This document shows, piece by piece, positions 6,927 to 15,020 of a stretch of DNA of 64,000 nt (the first letter of the stretch is position 1; every line of letters begins with the position of its first letter). The translations under genes and the position numbers were made by a program. The DNA is from WQXF01 sp031552825 (lineage in GTDB: Bacteria; Bacillota; Clostridia; Christensenellales; Aristaeellaceae), in NCBI GenBank assembly GCA_031552825.1, contig JAVBMD010000009.1:1-64000 (forward strand), in the 5' to 3' direction. The notes under the pieces were generated by a model. It was not told the origin of the DNA and made no database searches. It saw only the letters and a list, made by a program, of their open reading frames with translations.

Positions 6927-8483
6927 TCATTGTGGCAAGTCGACGAGCTCAAGGTGATCCACGCTGCTCGCCGCTACCAACGCATACGCGGTGGTGGTGC
7001 GCACTTCGGAGCGCGGATAGAGAAAGAGCGCGAGCTTTTTTGCCTGCGTATCGCGAGCGCCCGGCCCGCGCCACTGCACGAGGAAGCGGTCGCCGTCGCG
7101 GGTGATTCCAGCGTCCTTGTTGTACCAGCTGCCATCGCCCTCCACCTGCAGAAACACGCCCAGCGCGATGTCCCCGCCACAATCGGCGGTCGTCACCATC
7201 AACGCGCCGTTTGCATCAAACGCCGTCGAAACGATGGATGGCGCGGGTTGCTGCGTGGCAAGGAGCGGCGCGCCTTGGGGAAACGCGGCGGGCGTCACGG
7301 CAGGGCGGGCGCCGCCCACCCGCACGAGGCGCTCGCCCGCAAGCATCGCCGTCAGCGCCAGCGCCGCCAAGGCCGCGCCTGCGGTCGCCCATCGCATGAT
7401 TCGGCGCCTAGCGTCGTGCAGCATGCTCGGGCAATAATCGTGCGCGCCAAAGTAGCGGAAAGCCAACGCGTCGCGCTCAGCGTCTTGTACATAGTGCAGC
7501 ACATCGCAGCGCGCACGGCGCACCAGTTCGTCCATCGGCATGCGGCCTCCCGCGCCCGACATGCGCGCCAGCAACCGCGCCGCGAATTGCACCGCCGCAT
7601 CCATGCGCACCGGATAAGCCGCCGAAAGCACCGCCGCCGCGCGAGGCGCTTCCTCGCCCACGCCGCCGAGCAACCGCCGCGGTGCTTCGGCCATCCAAGT
7701 ATCGCTCTCCGGACCGCAGCCCGCCAGCACGATCAGCCGCGGCCGCGCATCCAAAGCAAACAAGCATTCCACCGGCAATACGCGATCGCCGATTACCAGA
7801 TGCGGCGCACCCTCCACCGTATATACAACATGCCCGGCGTACACGATCACCGAGTAGTGGCGTTCGCGCGCCGCGCCGGTCTCCAGCATGCGCAGCGTAG
7901 CGGCGAAGCTCGCGTCCTCACGGTCGTCGCACAGGCAATGCACGCCCTCGCTCACCGGTTCGCCGGGGCGAAAGGCGCGCCGCTTGTACCCGGGCAGGAC
8001 GTTAAATAACGGCTCCAGCGTCTCGCGCCGCACAAGATCCAGCGCGCGCTCCTCGTCCTGCACCCGCACGTTGAGCGCGTTGCGCGAACCGTCGATCAAA
8101 ATAATCTTCTGAATCGTGCCGCGTTCCGGATAAGCAGGGCTTTGCTCCAGCCGATGGCTGCACCGATAGCGCATGCCCACGTAGCCGCCGCGCACAAAGC
8201 GGTCGCGCAGCATCATCTCCAGCGGGAAGTCCACGTCCATCGCCCGTCCGACCGGATGAATCAAACCCGCCGCGCGGTCCATCGCCCGTTTGCTGATGCC
8301 CAGCGCCTCGGTCAGCTCGCCGCAACTTTTGTGCAGCGCGTGCTCATTGCGGACATGCGCGAGCGCCTTTTGTATCTCCAGCGCATCGACATCCTGCGCA
8401 TAGCCGTCGACCACCAACTGCACTGTGCGGCTTTCGCGCCGAATCAGCTCCAGTGGCAGCGTTTGCTTGGCGCTTCTGGCCAT
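6927..8483 (-). CDS. CHAT-type cysteine protease domain protein with one membrane helix
   Basis: A 518-residue protein. Residues ~120-330 follow the CHAT (caspase HetF-associated) pattern: a strand ending YAGHV with candidate catalytic His218, then RPRLIVLAGCGPE with candidate Cys256, then AAAVLSAAYPVRMDAAVQFAARLL, matching the usual strand-helix after the Cys. The N-terminal ~110 residues are an unassigned helical region. One membrane helix (about 365-384, AALAALALTAMLAG) is followed by a ~100-residue outer domain (VFLQVEGDGSWYNKD ... LALFLYPRSE) like that of the next protein. ATG at 8483 follows GGGAGG. It is likely a membrane-tethered protease facing the cytoplasm that can sense something outside, or be told by its outer domain (inference). 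Confidence 0.7.
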   Translation of the reverse strand: MARSAKQTLPLELIRRESRTVQLVVDGYAQDVDALEIQKALAHVRNEHALHKSCGELTEALGISKRAMDRAAGLIHPVGRAMDVDFPLEMMLRDRFVRGGYVGMRYRCSHRLEQSPAYPERGTIQKIILIDGSRNALNVRVQDEERALDLVRRETLEPLFNVLPGYKRRAFRPGEPVSEGVHCLCDDREDASFAATLRMLETGAARERHYSVIVYAGHVVYTVEGAPHLVIGDRVLPVECLFALDARPRLIVLAGCGPESDTWMAEAPRRLLGGVGEEAPRAAAVLSAAYPVRMDAAVQFAARLLARMSGAGGRMPMDELVRRARCDVLHYVQDAERDALAFRYFGAHDYCPSMLHDARRRIMRWATAGAALAALALTAMLAGERLVRVGGARPAVTPAAFPQGAPLLATQQPAPSIVSTAFDANGALMVTTADCGGDIALGVFLQVEGDGSWYNKDAGITRDGDRFLVQWRGPGARDTQAKKLALFLYPRSEVRTTTAYALVAASSVDHLELVDLPQ

Positions 8484-8515
8484 CGCGCATCGCCTCCCAT
8501 TCGTTGCTTCCGATC

Positions 8516-8560
8516 CAGTCCGAGCAAATACAGTCCGAGCAAATACAGCCCATGCAAATC
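8516..8560 (-). repeat. Three 15-bp tandem repeats between anti-sigma-like and CHAT genes
   Basis: CAGTCCGAGCAAATA occurs at 8516-8530 and 8531-8545 exactly, with a degenerate third copy CAGCCCATGCAAATC at 8546-8560. They fill most of the 90-base gap between two genes of the operon. Regular 15-bp spacing could serve as a binding array for a regulator or be simple slippage. Confidence 0.55.
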
Positions 8561-8573
8561 CATCCGGCGCAGG

Positions 8574-9374
8574 TCAGCCCGGCTCCCGCATGAGCGGCAG
8601 CGGCAGGTAATCCTGATGATCCAGATTGAGAAAATACATGCCCTCGGGCAACTGCAGCTCCAGCTCGGCGGATTGGCTGGTACACAGCGGCGTTTCCGGG
8701 CTGCCCTGCCGGTAGACGCTCAGGATAAATCCGCGTGGCAGCCGCGTACCCGGCGCGAATTGCACGCGCACCTGCCAAAGCCCATCGGCCTTCGTCGGCG
8801 CAAGGCGATAGATCGCCAATTGGTACTCCTTCTTGCCCGGGCGAGGCGAGAGCAGCACCTTGGCGTTCATCACCTCCGTGCCGGCGGGCACATCGGCTTC
8901 CGCCTCCCGCTTGCGGCCACCGGCCATGGCGAAGGAAAAACCCGGGGTCTCCTGCCTGGGCGACCGCGCGCCCAACCTCCGGATCAGCGCCCGCGTCGCC
9001 GGATCCGGCCGAAGCGGGAACGCGTCGCCCAGCGCCTTTGCGACCTCGATGCAGTCCGGGCATCTGCCCCACACCACATGCGCCCACACCGCAACCTGCT
9101 CGCGCAACGGCAGCTTGTCGACTTCCGCCAGCCGCTCGGTGTACGCGCAGTCCGGCAGCGCGTCGGGCGCTGGGTAAAACAACGGCTCCATATCCGGCAC
9201 CGGCAGGCTCACCAGCGCTTCGCGCACCTGTCCATACGTTTCGCGGCAAGCCGCGCAACCCGCAATGTGCCGCAGAAACGCGATCTTTTCCTCGCTCTGC
9301 GCGCCGGTATCGCTCTCCATCCCAAAGCGCGCCATGCGCTGAACGGAGGGGTGCCCATTCTCCTGATGGCTCAT
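8574..9374 (-). CDS. Zinc-finger anti-sigma-like protein
   Basis: A 266-residue protein with no membrane helix. Residues 36-43 (HIAGCAAC) give the HX3CX2C zinc-binding anti-sigma signature; a second CPDC pair lies near residue 105. The C-terminal ~110 residues form a predicted beta-rich domain (YQLAIYRLAP ... LWQVRVQFAPG ... LQLPEGMYFLNLDHQDYLPL) that looks like a surface or ligand-binding fold. ATG at 9374 has GGGAGG nine bases upstream; earlier in-frame ATGs lack a site. Lying 35 bases after the sigma-like gene, it is probably its zinc-dependent antagonist (inference). Unlike many ZAS proteins it is soluble. Confidence 0.7.
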   Translation of the reverse strand: MSHQENGHPSVQRMARFGMESDTGAQSEEKIAFLRHIAGCAACRETYGQVREALVSLPVPDMEPLFYPAPDALPDCAYTERLAEVDKLPLREQVAVWAHVVWGRCPDCIEVAKALGDAFPLRPDPATRALIRRLGARSPRQETPGFSFAMAGGRKREAEADVPAGTEVMNAKVLLSPRPGKKEYQLAIYRLAPTKADGLWQVRVQFAPGTRLPRGFILSVYRQGSPETPLCTSQSAELELQLPEGMYFLNLDHQDYLPLPLMREPG

Positions 9375-9409
9375 GCTGCTTCCTCCCTTTGCACAGGCAT
9401 CCGCATGTC

Positions 9410-10552
9410 TTATACCTCCAACCTCTCCAACTGGCGCTGCATGCGCCGCTTGACCTCCGCCTCGCGCGGGCAATCCTTGTCGCTGGGCCGAATGCGCCGC
9501 AGGTAGTGCGCCAGCAGCGCCGGATCGGCTTCGCAATGCTCCACGCAGAACAGCAGGAACGCGTCCACGCACTGATAGTAAAGCTTCTCCTGCTGGTACA
9601 TGCCTAGCTTAACCTTCCCGCCCGCATCGCGCTCGGCACGCTCGCGCGCGCGGGTGCGGTTTTCCGGTTCCTCCGCCAGCGCTTGCAGATAGGCGAGCTG
9701 CAATTCTGCCTTCGCGTCCCCCGCCGTTGCGCCCTCCAGCAGGCGCTGGATATTCAATTGCACAAATTCCGGATTTAGCCCGATGCTGTTGAGCCGTTTC
9801 GCTTGTTCCATCAGCCGACGGCCGCGCTCGTCCTCCTCCTGCCGCCCGATATGGCGCAGCGCATCTCCTTCGGTGGAGGCCTTGTCGGGGATAAAAGCCA
9901 TCCACGCTTCCGAAAACGATAGGGTTCGGTTCCGCTCGCGCTGTTCCTTCCGCCCTAGGTCGGTAAAATAATTGTTGGCTACCCGATCCATCCACTTTTG
10001 AAAATAGTAGCGCGGGTCAAACCGCCAGAACAGCGGCATCGCTTTTTGCGCCAACTGCCGCGCCTGCTCCGGTTGTTCCATCGGCAGCACAGGCGGCTTC
10101 CCTGTTTTGCCCAAGAAGAGCGCGCCGAGCAGTTCCTGCGCGCCATCCTCAAATGCCTGCAGCCCGCGCGCACGCGCCTTGCCGTGGAACCAGATGCGCA
10201 GCGCCATCGCCAATTCCACATAATACCCGCGCCAAATCGCTGTGCGATGCCGCACGCAGGTAACGCGCAGCAACAGCGCCAGCGCCTCGATTTGGGCGGC
10301 GGTGCGACGCGGCGTCGGCGGCTTTTCACAAGGAAAGAGCGCATCGTCTAAAAACTCGGCCCGCAGCGCTTGCCAAGCCTGCGCGAACTCCGGTGTGGGA
10401 CGCATGCGCAAGTCAAAATAGGCGTCAGCGACGCACGCGAAATATTGCCGCTCTTCCGCGTCCATCGGCTCCGCCGCTTCGGGCGACGACTCGACACAAA
10501 TGCGCAGCACCGGGTCTTTCCAATACATGCCGATGGTCTGCTGCTCCGGCAT
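9410..10552 (-). CDS. Divergent sigma-70-like factor
   Basis: A 380-residue soluble, helix-rich protein. Residues ~177-207 (RFDPRYYFQKWMDRVANNYFTDLGRKEQRER) follow the sigma-70 region 2 pattern of ECF factors, with the FxxWMxxVANNYFxDxxRK core. A clear region 4 HTH is not obvious, so it could be a degenerate or repurposed factor. ATG at 10552 with GGGAGGG upstream; a longer open frame to 10600 has no site. It is the first gene of the minus operon, about 120 bases after the promoter, and the next gene encodes a zinc-finger anti-sigma-like protein, the usual arrangement. Assignment as a working sigma factor is moderate. Confidence 0.55.
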   Translation of the reverse strand: MPEQQTIGMYWKDPVLRICVESSPEAAEPMDAEERQYFACVADAYFDLRMRPTPEFAQAWQALRAEFLDDALFPCEKPPTPRRTAAQIEALALLLRVTCVRHRTAIWRGYYVELAMALRIWFHGKARARGLQAFEDGAQELLGALFLGKTGKPPVLPMEQPEQARQLAQKAMPLFWRFDPRYYFQKWMDRVANNYFTDLGRKEQRERNRTLSFSEAWMAFIPDKASTEGDALRHIGRQEEDERGRRLMEQAKRLNSIGLNPEFVQLNIQRLLEGATAGDAKAELQLAYLQALAEEPENRTRARERAERDAGGKVKLGMYQQEKLYYQCVDAFLLFCVEHCEADPALLAHYLRRIRPSDKDCPREAEVKRRMQRQLERLEV

Positions 10553-10677
10553 CGCCTTCCCTCCCCCACAGCTGTTCTCGATGCCTCGCCTGCGCTCCAT
10601 ACGTTAGGCGCGCCGGGACTTCGGGACGGCAGGCAAAGAAATATATCGCTGGCAATCCCACCCAAATATCTCCTCGT

Positions 10678-10706
10678 ATTGTAGCACAGGCAGTATGCGC
10701 AAACAA
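10678..10706 (-). promoter_or_regulatory. Sigma-A promoter of the ten-gene operon
   Basis: On the minus strand TTGTTT (10701-10706) and TACAAT (10678-10683) are separated by 17 bases, with transcription expected to start near 10671. No better promoter is seen ahead of 9410-10552, and internal gaps are short, so it probably serves all genes down to 264. Confidence 0.65.
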
Positions 10707-10734
10707 GCGGCGCACCGACTTTGCGGATGCGCCG
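10707..10734 (-). terminator. Terminator of the AraC-family gene
   Basis: GCGGCGCA pairs exactly with TGCGCCGC around a 12-base loop, 23 bases past the AraC-family stop codon; on the minus strand the stem runs into TTGTTTG. The U-rich tail doubles as the -35 of the next promoter. Confidence 0.6.
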
Positions 10735-10757
10735 CCCTTGGGATTGCTCTTCGGTTT

Positions 10758-11624
10758 TCACCGTTTTGTTACGGGAATCCAGATTTCGCTTTTGCAGTCT
10801 GGCTTTGTTAAATCGGGGCTTTCATGCTTGAGCAATTCCGGCCCTCCGGTCAGCTGGTATTCCGATGCGGGCAGCCATTCGGAATAAATACGCGCCCAGA
10901 CATCCTGCACGGTTTGGGGAAACGACCCGATCGCCGTGAATACCGCCCAGTCCGATTCATCGACCGGCAACGCCTCATATCCGCTCGGCGGCACTTGGGT
11001 GGTGGCAATGCCAATGTATTGGTCTAGCTCCGAACCCTCCTCGGTTCGCTCGGTAAAATTGGCGGATACGCTCAACATGCCTTGCGGCTGAATATCGCAC
11101 AAGGCTTTCAGTTGGGCAACGCGTTCCGGCGTCAAGTGCTCATACAGCGAGGCAATTTGAGGATTCTCACCCTCGAATTGTAATGTGATGCGCTTTTTGA
11201 ATCCAACAATCTGAAAGCTTTGATTGTGTACGATGCGATAATCCATTCGTGTTCCTCCTTTTATGGTTAGCTGAAACGTCATGGGCGGAAACGCCTTGAG
11301 CGCAACGTCCAACCGCTTCGCATTTGACGGAGAAACCCCGTGCATCCCTTGAAACGCTTTGCGAAAGGCATCGGGTGATTCATATCCCAGCAGCATCGCA
11401 CAGTCGATAACCTTGCGGCCCTGTCTGAGCAGGGTTCCTGCCTCTGCCAGCTTGCGGTACCGGAGATATTCACCCAATGAAATACCCGCCAAGTAAGAAA
11501 ACACCCGACGGAAATGATACTCCGAACAGCCCGCGATCCTCGCCATCTGCTCGTAGCTGATTTCTTCCATCAAGTTTTCTTCCAAATATTCCATTGCCTG
11601 ATTCATTTGCACTAAAGGGTTCAC
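10758..11624 (-). CDS. AraC-family regulator with GyrI-like effector domain
   Basis: A 288-residue transcription factor. Residues ~8-105 hold two HTH motifs of the AraC/XylS type (YEQMARIAGCSEYHFRRVFSYLAG and VIDCAMLLGYESPDAFRKAF, then GVSPS). Residues ~125-288 are a GyrI-like/SOUL-type ligand domain (YRIVHNQSFQIVGFKKRI ... YIGIATTQVP), as in Rob- and BltR-like regulators that sense small molecules. The start is GTG at 11624, seven bases after GGAGGG. It is monocistronic with its own terminator. Targets are unknown; such proteins often control detoxification or efflux, but none is adjacent. Confidence 0.9.
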   Translation of the reverse strand: MNPLVQMNQAMEYLEENLMEEISYEQMARIAGCSEYHFRRVFSYLAGISLGEYLRYRKLAEAGTLLRQGRKVIDCAMLLGYESPDAFRKAFQGMHGVSPSNAKRLDVALKAFPPMTFQLTIKGGTRMDYRIVHNQSFQIVGFKKRITLQFEGENPQIASLYEHLTPERVAQLKALCDIQPQGMLSVSANFTERTEEGSELDQYIGIATTQVPPSGYEALPVDESDWAVFTAIGSFPQTVQDVWARIYSEWLPASEYQLTGGPELLKHESPDLTKPDCKSEIWIPVTKR

Positions 11625-11706
11625 TCGTTTTCCCTCCGATCTGCTACAGCATAGCAAAAGACGAGGAACCGAACCCGGCATTTTTATTGCAGGTTTTAGC
11701 GGCCTT

Positions 11707-12477
11707 CTATTGCGTCAGTGAAATGCTGAGCATCCGGCCATAATCGCGCTGCGCTTCCAGCGCACATTCCGCGATCAGTTTGTTGAACGGCTCGTCGTCA
11801 GGTTGATCCGCGCGCTGCGCCGCGATCAGCGCCGCGATGTATGCATGCCGCCAAACAGGCGGGATAGATATAACACAATATCCTTTATTGACAAGGATCA
11901 GATTTATCAGCAACCGAGCCGTCCTGCCGTTGCCGTCAACGAACGGATGAATATCCACCAGCCGCCTGTGCGCAAACGCGGCGAACAGGACTGGATGCAG
12001 CGATTCCTTCTTTTGATTCAGTTCGGCGGCGAACGCATGCATCAGCGCAGGCACTTTCTCCGCATCGGGCGGGACGTATTCCGTACCGGAGATGAACACC
12101 TGATGTGCGCGGTATCGCCCGGCTCGCTCGCCGTCGATCCCGCTGTAAAACAAGCGGTGCAGCTTGCAAAGCATCTCCTCCGTGAACACTAGATCATCCG
12201 ACCTTGCGACAGACAGCATGTAGTCATAGGCTTTCGCGTGGCCGACGGCCTCGGAAAAATCCCTCAACGGTTTCCCGCTAACGGTAATTCCATCTTCCAG
12301 CAGTACCTTCGTTTCTACCAAGGAGAGAGAGTTCCCTTCCAGCGCATTGCTTGCATACGTTGTGCCTACCCTGAAATACGCATCCAATTCCCGCACTTCG
12401 TCGGCCGTCAACGGACGGCGGGCATTAATGATTTTTCGGTTTTCGTCTATTCGTTGCAGCAGTAGGCTCAGTTCCAC
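11707..12477 (-). CDS. Fic family protein, class II (autoinhibited)
   Basis: A 256-residue Fic protein. The catalytic loop HPFVDGNGRTAR (177-188) keeps His177 and the phosphate-binding residues needed for AMP transfer to a target hydroxyl. An N-terminal SxxxEG motif (Ser43-Glu47-Gly48 in YASNALEGNS) is the autoinhibitory helix of class II Fic proteins. The start is GTG at 12477 after GAGGTGGG. There is no separate antitoxin gene, consistent with built-in inhibition. The modified target is unknown. It has its own promoter inside the end of the SH3 gene. Confidence 0.9.
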   Translation of the reverse strand: MELSLLLQRIDENRKIINARRPLTADEVRELDAYFRVGTTYASNALEGNSLSLVETKVLLEDGITVSGKPLRDFSEAVGHAKAYDYMLSVARSDDLVFTEEMLCKLHRLFYSGIDGERAGRYRAHQVFISGTEYVPPDAEKVPALMHAFAAELNQKKESLHPVLFAAFAHRRLVDIHPFVDGNGRTARLLINLILVNKGYCVISIPPVWRHAYIAALIAAQRADQPDDEPFNKLIAECALEAQRDYGRMLSISLTQ

Positions 12478-12502
12478 TTTCCCACCTCACCTTTTCTTTT
12501 GC

Positions 12503-12531
12503 ATTATACCACATCACCACCCGTACTCCAA
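12503..12531 (-). promoter_or_regulatory. Promoter of the fic-like gene
   Basis: On the minus strand TTGGAG (12526-12531) and TATAAT (12503-12508) are 17 bases apart, with start of transcription near 12496, about 20 bases before the GTG start. The -35 lies in the last codons of the upstream gene. Confidence 0.65.
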
Positions 12532-13746
12532 TTCCTTATCATACTCCACCGCATCGCGCGATACAAACCCGCTCGCATACGTATGCGGCGCGTGCTCCAC
12601 CCAGCAGGAGACCCACTGCGCATCCGAAAACACATACTCGGAGAACGTTACGCCATCTTTGGACAAGGATCCGCAAATCAGCGCGTCGGCGCCGACCGGG
12701 GCATCCACGCCGATCGGCTTCATTTTCCCGTCGGTATCGAGGTGATGCAGCGTCTGCGCGCTTTTTATTTTGCCTGAAACGCTTGCGGAGCGGGACACGG
12801 GCTGCACGCTCTCTTTTTCCACATACGCGTGTTGATAAGCCCTATCCACATCCAGACGGACATAATACCGATCGCCCCGCGCGCCAAGCACGATAAGCGA
12901 TGTATCCTTTGTCAGCGTCCCGGCGGGGCGCTCGGCGTTCAGCGTTTCGTAGTACGGCACCGCGTCCTCCAGCACCTTGGATCGCGGCGGCAAAAAGCGC
13001 GGCACGCCGCCGGTGGAATAGTCCAGACGATCGCGGAGCATGTAGCCGACAGCGTCGCCGATGCGCACCCGCTCCCAGTCGTCGCCGTTGACGGTGTCGT
13101 CAAACAAAATGGAGGCGCTGGTACCATTATAATACTGCCCCACAATCTTGCCCTGCTTGGCAGGTTCAATCCGAAGGTTCAGCTTTTGCTCCGGGTTGCC
13201 GGTATCGACGACCGCCGAGGCGAAGTTATCGGTATGGGTGATGTCCGCGCTGGAGGCATAGCCATAAACGACGGCTCCTTTCCCATCATCGTAACCGATA
13301 TGCAGCCAATCGCCGCCGACTGTGCCGAGCACAGTGACATATCCCTCGGGCATGTCGGCCAGCACCTTGGCCGAAGCGCTCGCCTCGGCATACAAAGGCA
13401 GCGTGCCGTTCTCCCCGGGAAAGCGCACCATGCCGGGGAAGCCCTGTACAAGGTGATCCTGCTCACCGATTTCCGCGGTGGTAAACTTGCGCATCATGTA
13501 CCCTTCGCGCCCGCCGAGCCGCACATGCAGCCAATCGCCCTGTTCATCCATCACCTGCATGAAAACGCCCTTGTAGTACTGCCCGAGCACCTCGGCGCCG
13601 GTGCTGGGCGCAGCGCGCAGCTTCACCCGGTCAAAAACCTGATCCATATAGTCGATCTTCACCTGATACGCCTCGCTCGCCAAAGCCGCGCACGCTGAAG
13701 CGCAAAGAAGCATCAAAATCAACAGGATCGCCACAGAATATTTCAT
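12514..13746 (-). CDS. Secreted SH3-domain protein
   Basis: A 410-residue exported protein: signal peptide 1-24 (MKYSVAILLILMLLCASACA, ending ALAS). Three bacterial SH3-type units follow, each with an LRxxPS/GxxxGQYYxGxxxxV...GDWxxVRxGxxxGYM pattern (about 40-95, 120-175 and 190-240; the first and third are clearest). The C-terminal ~150 residues are unassigned. Such proteins usually bind peptidoglycan or act as sensors at the wall. ATG at 13746 is chosen for the signal peptide; AGAGGG is 12 bases upstream. It diverges from the ABC transporter operon. Confidence 0.85.
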   Translation of the reverse strand: MKYSVAILLILMLLCASACAALASEAYQVKIDYMDQVFDRVKLRAAPSTGAEVLGQYYKGVFMQVMDEQGDWLHVRLGGREGYMMRKFTTAEIGEQDHLVQGFPGMVRFPGENGTLPLYAEASASAKVLADMPEGYVTVLGTVGGDWLHIGYDDGKGAVVYGYASSADITHTDNFASAVVDTGNPEQKLNLRIEPAKQGKIVGQYYNGTSASILFDDTVNGDDWERVRIGDAVGYMLRDRLDYSTGGVPRFLPPRSKVLEDAVPYYETLNAERPAGTLTKDTSLIVLGARGDRYYVRLDVDRAYQHAYVEKESVQPVSRSASVSGKIKSAQTLHHLDTDGKMKPIGVDAPVGADALICGSLSKDGVTFSEYVFSDAQWVSCWVEHAPHTYASGFVSRDAVEYDKELEYGW

Positions 13747-13857
13747 AAGCAAAGCGCCCTCTTTCCCTTTTGAATTCGCTAATGAGTTAACGAATGGATG
13801 CCCGGAATCCTTCACGGAAGCCGCGAAGAAATGAAATTCTATCCATTGAATCGTCAC

Positions 13858-13886
13858 TTGACCATTGCCGAAAGTCCCTCTATAAT
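13858..13886 (+). promoter_or_regulatory. Promoter of the ABC/dehydratase operon
   Basis: TTGACC (13858-13863) and TATAAT (13881-13886) with a 17-base spacer; expected start of transcription near 13893, followed by AAGGAGG at 13911. Confidence 0.85.
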
Positions 13887-13929
13887 AAACCTACAATGGC
13901 ACAACAACGTAAGGAGGAAGGTTTCTACA

Positions 13930-14928
13930 ATGAAAAAGTTGCTTAGTACCCTGCTTATCGCGGCCCTGGTTCTCTGCGCGTTGCCGATGATGGCGATGGC
14001 GTCCGCCCCCAGCGGCACCGTGGTGATCTATTCCCCGCACGACGCCGATCCGCTCAACGCCGGTATCGCGCAGTTCGAAGCCGCGTATCCGGGCATCAAG
14101 GTGGAGCTCGTGGCCGCCGGCACCGGCGAGCTGCTCCAGCGCATCAAGGCCGAATCGGCCAACCCCCTGTGCGACGTGCTCTGGGGCGGCGGCGCCGATT
14201 CCCTGGCCGCGTTCAAGGACGAGTTCCAGCCCTACGTGAGCGCCAATGACGACGTGATCGCCGACAGCTACAAGGACAAGGACGATCTGTGGATCGGCGA
14301 ATCCCCGCTGCCGATGGTGCTGTTCTACAACAAGACCATGGTCAAGGACGACGAAGTGCCCCAAACCTGGGACGACCTGCTCGATCCGAAGTGGAAGGGC
14401 AAGATCGCCTACTGCGATCCCGCCAAGTCCGGCTCCGCCTTCACGCAGCTGTGCACGATGATCTTTGCCCACGGCGGCCCCGATGGCGAGGGCTGGGCGT
14501 TCGTGGAGAACTTTTATAAGAACCTCGACGGCAAGCTGCTCGACAGCTCCAGCAACTGCCACAAGCTGGTCGCCTCCGGCGAATTCGCCATTGGCGTGAC
14601 GCTGGAAAAGGCCGCCGTGCTCTACACCGACCCCAACGTCGGCTTCGTGTTCCCGAAGCAGACCTCGGCCGTGCCGGACGGCGTGGCGCTTGTCAAGGGC
14701 GCGCCCAACTTGGACAACGCCAAGATCTTCATCGACTTCGTCACCGGCAAGGACTGCCAGACCGCGCAGAACACCGAATGGAAGCGCCGCCCGGTGCGCA
14801 GCGACGTCGAGCCGCAGGGCTTGGCTCCGCTGAGCGAGATCGATTTGGTGGACTACGACTTTGACTGGGCTTCCGCCAACAAGGCCGATATCGTCGCCAA
14901 GTTCCAAGACATCGTGGTCAACAACTAA
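13930..14928 (+). CDS. ABC transporter substrate-binding protein (COG1840, AfuA/FbpA-like)
   Basis: A 332-residue extracytoplasmic binding protein with signal peptide (about 1-25, MKKLLSTLLIAALVLCALPM then AMASA). The mature part follows the COG1840 pattern: GTVVIYSPHDADPLNAGI, DVLWGGGADSL, LFYNKTMV, PQTWDDLLDPKWKGKIAYCDP. No lipobox Cys after the signal is evident. Members bind ferric iron, but also phosphonates, thiamine or sugar phosphates. As downstream genes encode carbohydrate-type enzymes, a sugar acid or related organic anion is a better guess than iron (inference). It is followed by a strong hairpin, which would keep its transcript more abundant than those for the membrane parts. Confidence 0.88.
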   Translation: MKKLLSTLLIAALVLCALPMMAMASAPSGTVVIYSPHDADPLNAGIAQFEAAYPGIKVELVAAGTGELLQRIKAESANPLCDVLWGGGADSLAAFKDEFQPYVSANDDVIADSYKDKDDLWIGESPLPMVLFYNKTMVKDDEVPQTWDDLLDPKWKGKIAYCDPAKSGSAFTQLCTMIFAHGGPDGEGWAFVENFYKNLDGKLLDSSSNCHKLVASGEFAIGVTLEKAAVLYTDPNVGFVFPKQTSAVPDGVALVKGAPNLDNAKIFIDFVTGKDCQTAQNTEWKRRPVRSDVEPQGLAPLSEIDLVDYDFDWASANKADIVAKFQDIVVNN

Positions 14929-14945
14929 TTCTTCCTTCGCGCCCC

Positions 14946-14980
14946 AGCGGGCTGCCCAACGGCGGCAGCCCGCTTTTCTT
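14946..14980 (+). terminator. Attenuating terminator after the binding-protein gene
   Basis: AGCGGGCTGCC (14946-14956) pairs exactly with GGCAGCCCGCT (14964-14974), followed by a T-rich tail. Its position between binding protein and ATPase genes is typical for partial readthrough. Confidence 0.8.
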
Positions 14981-15020
14981 ATTCTTTCTCATAAATAACA
15001 AGCCACACCCGGAGGTAAAC

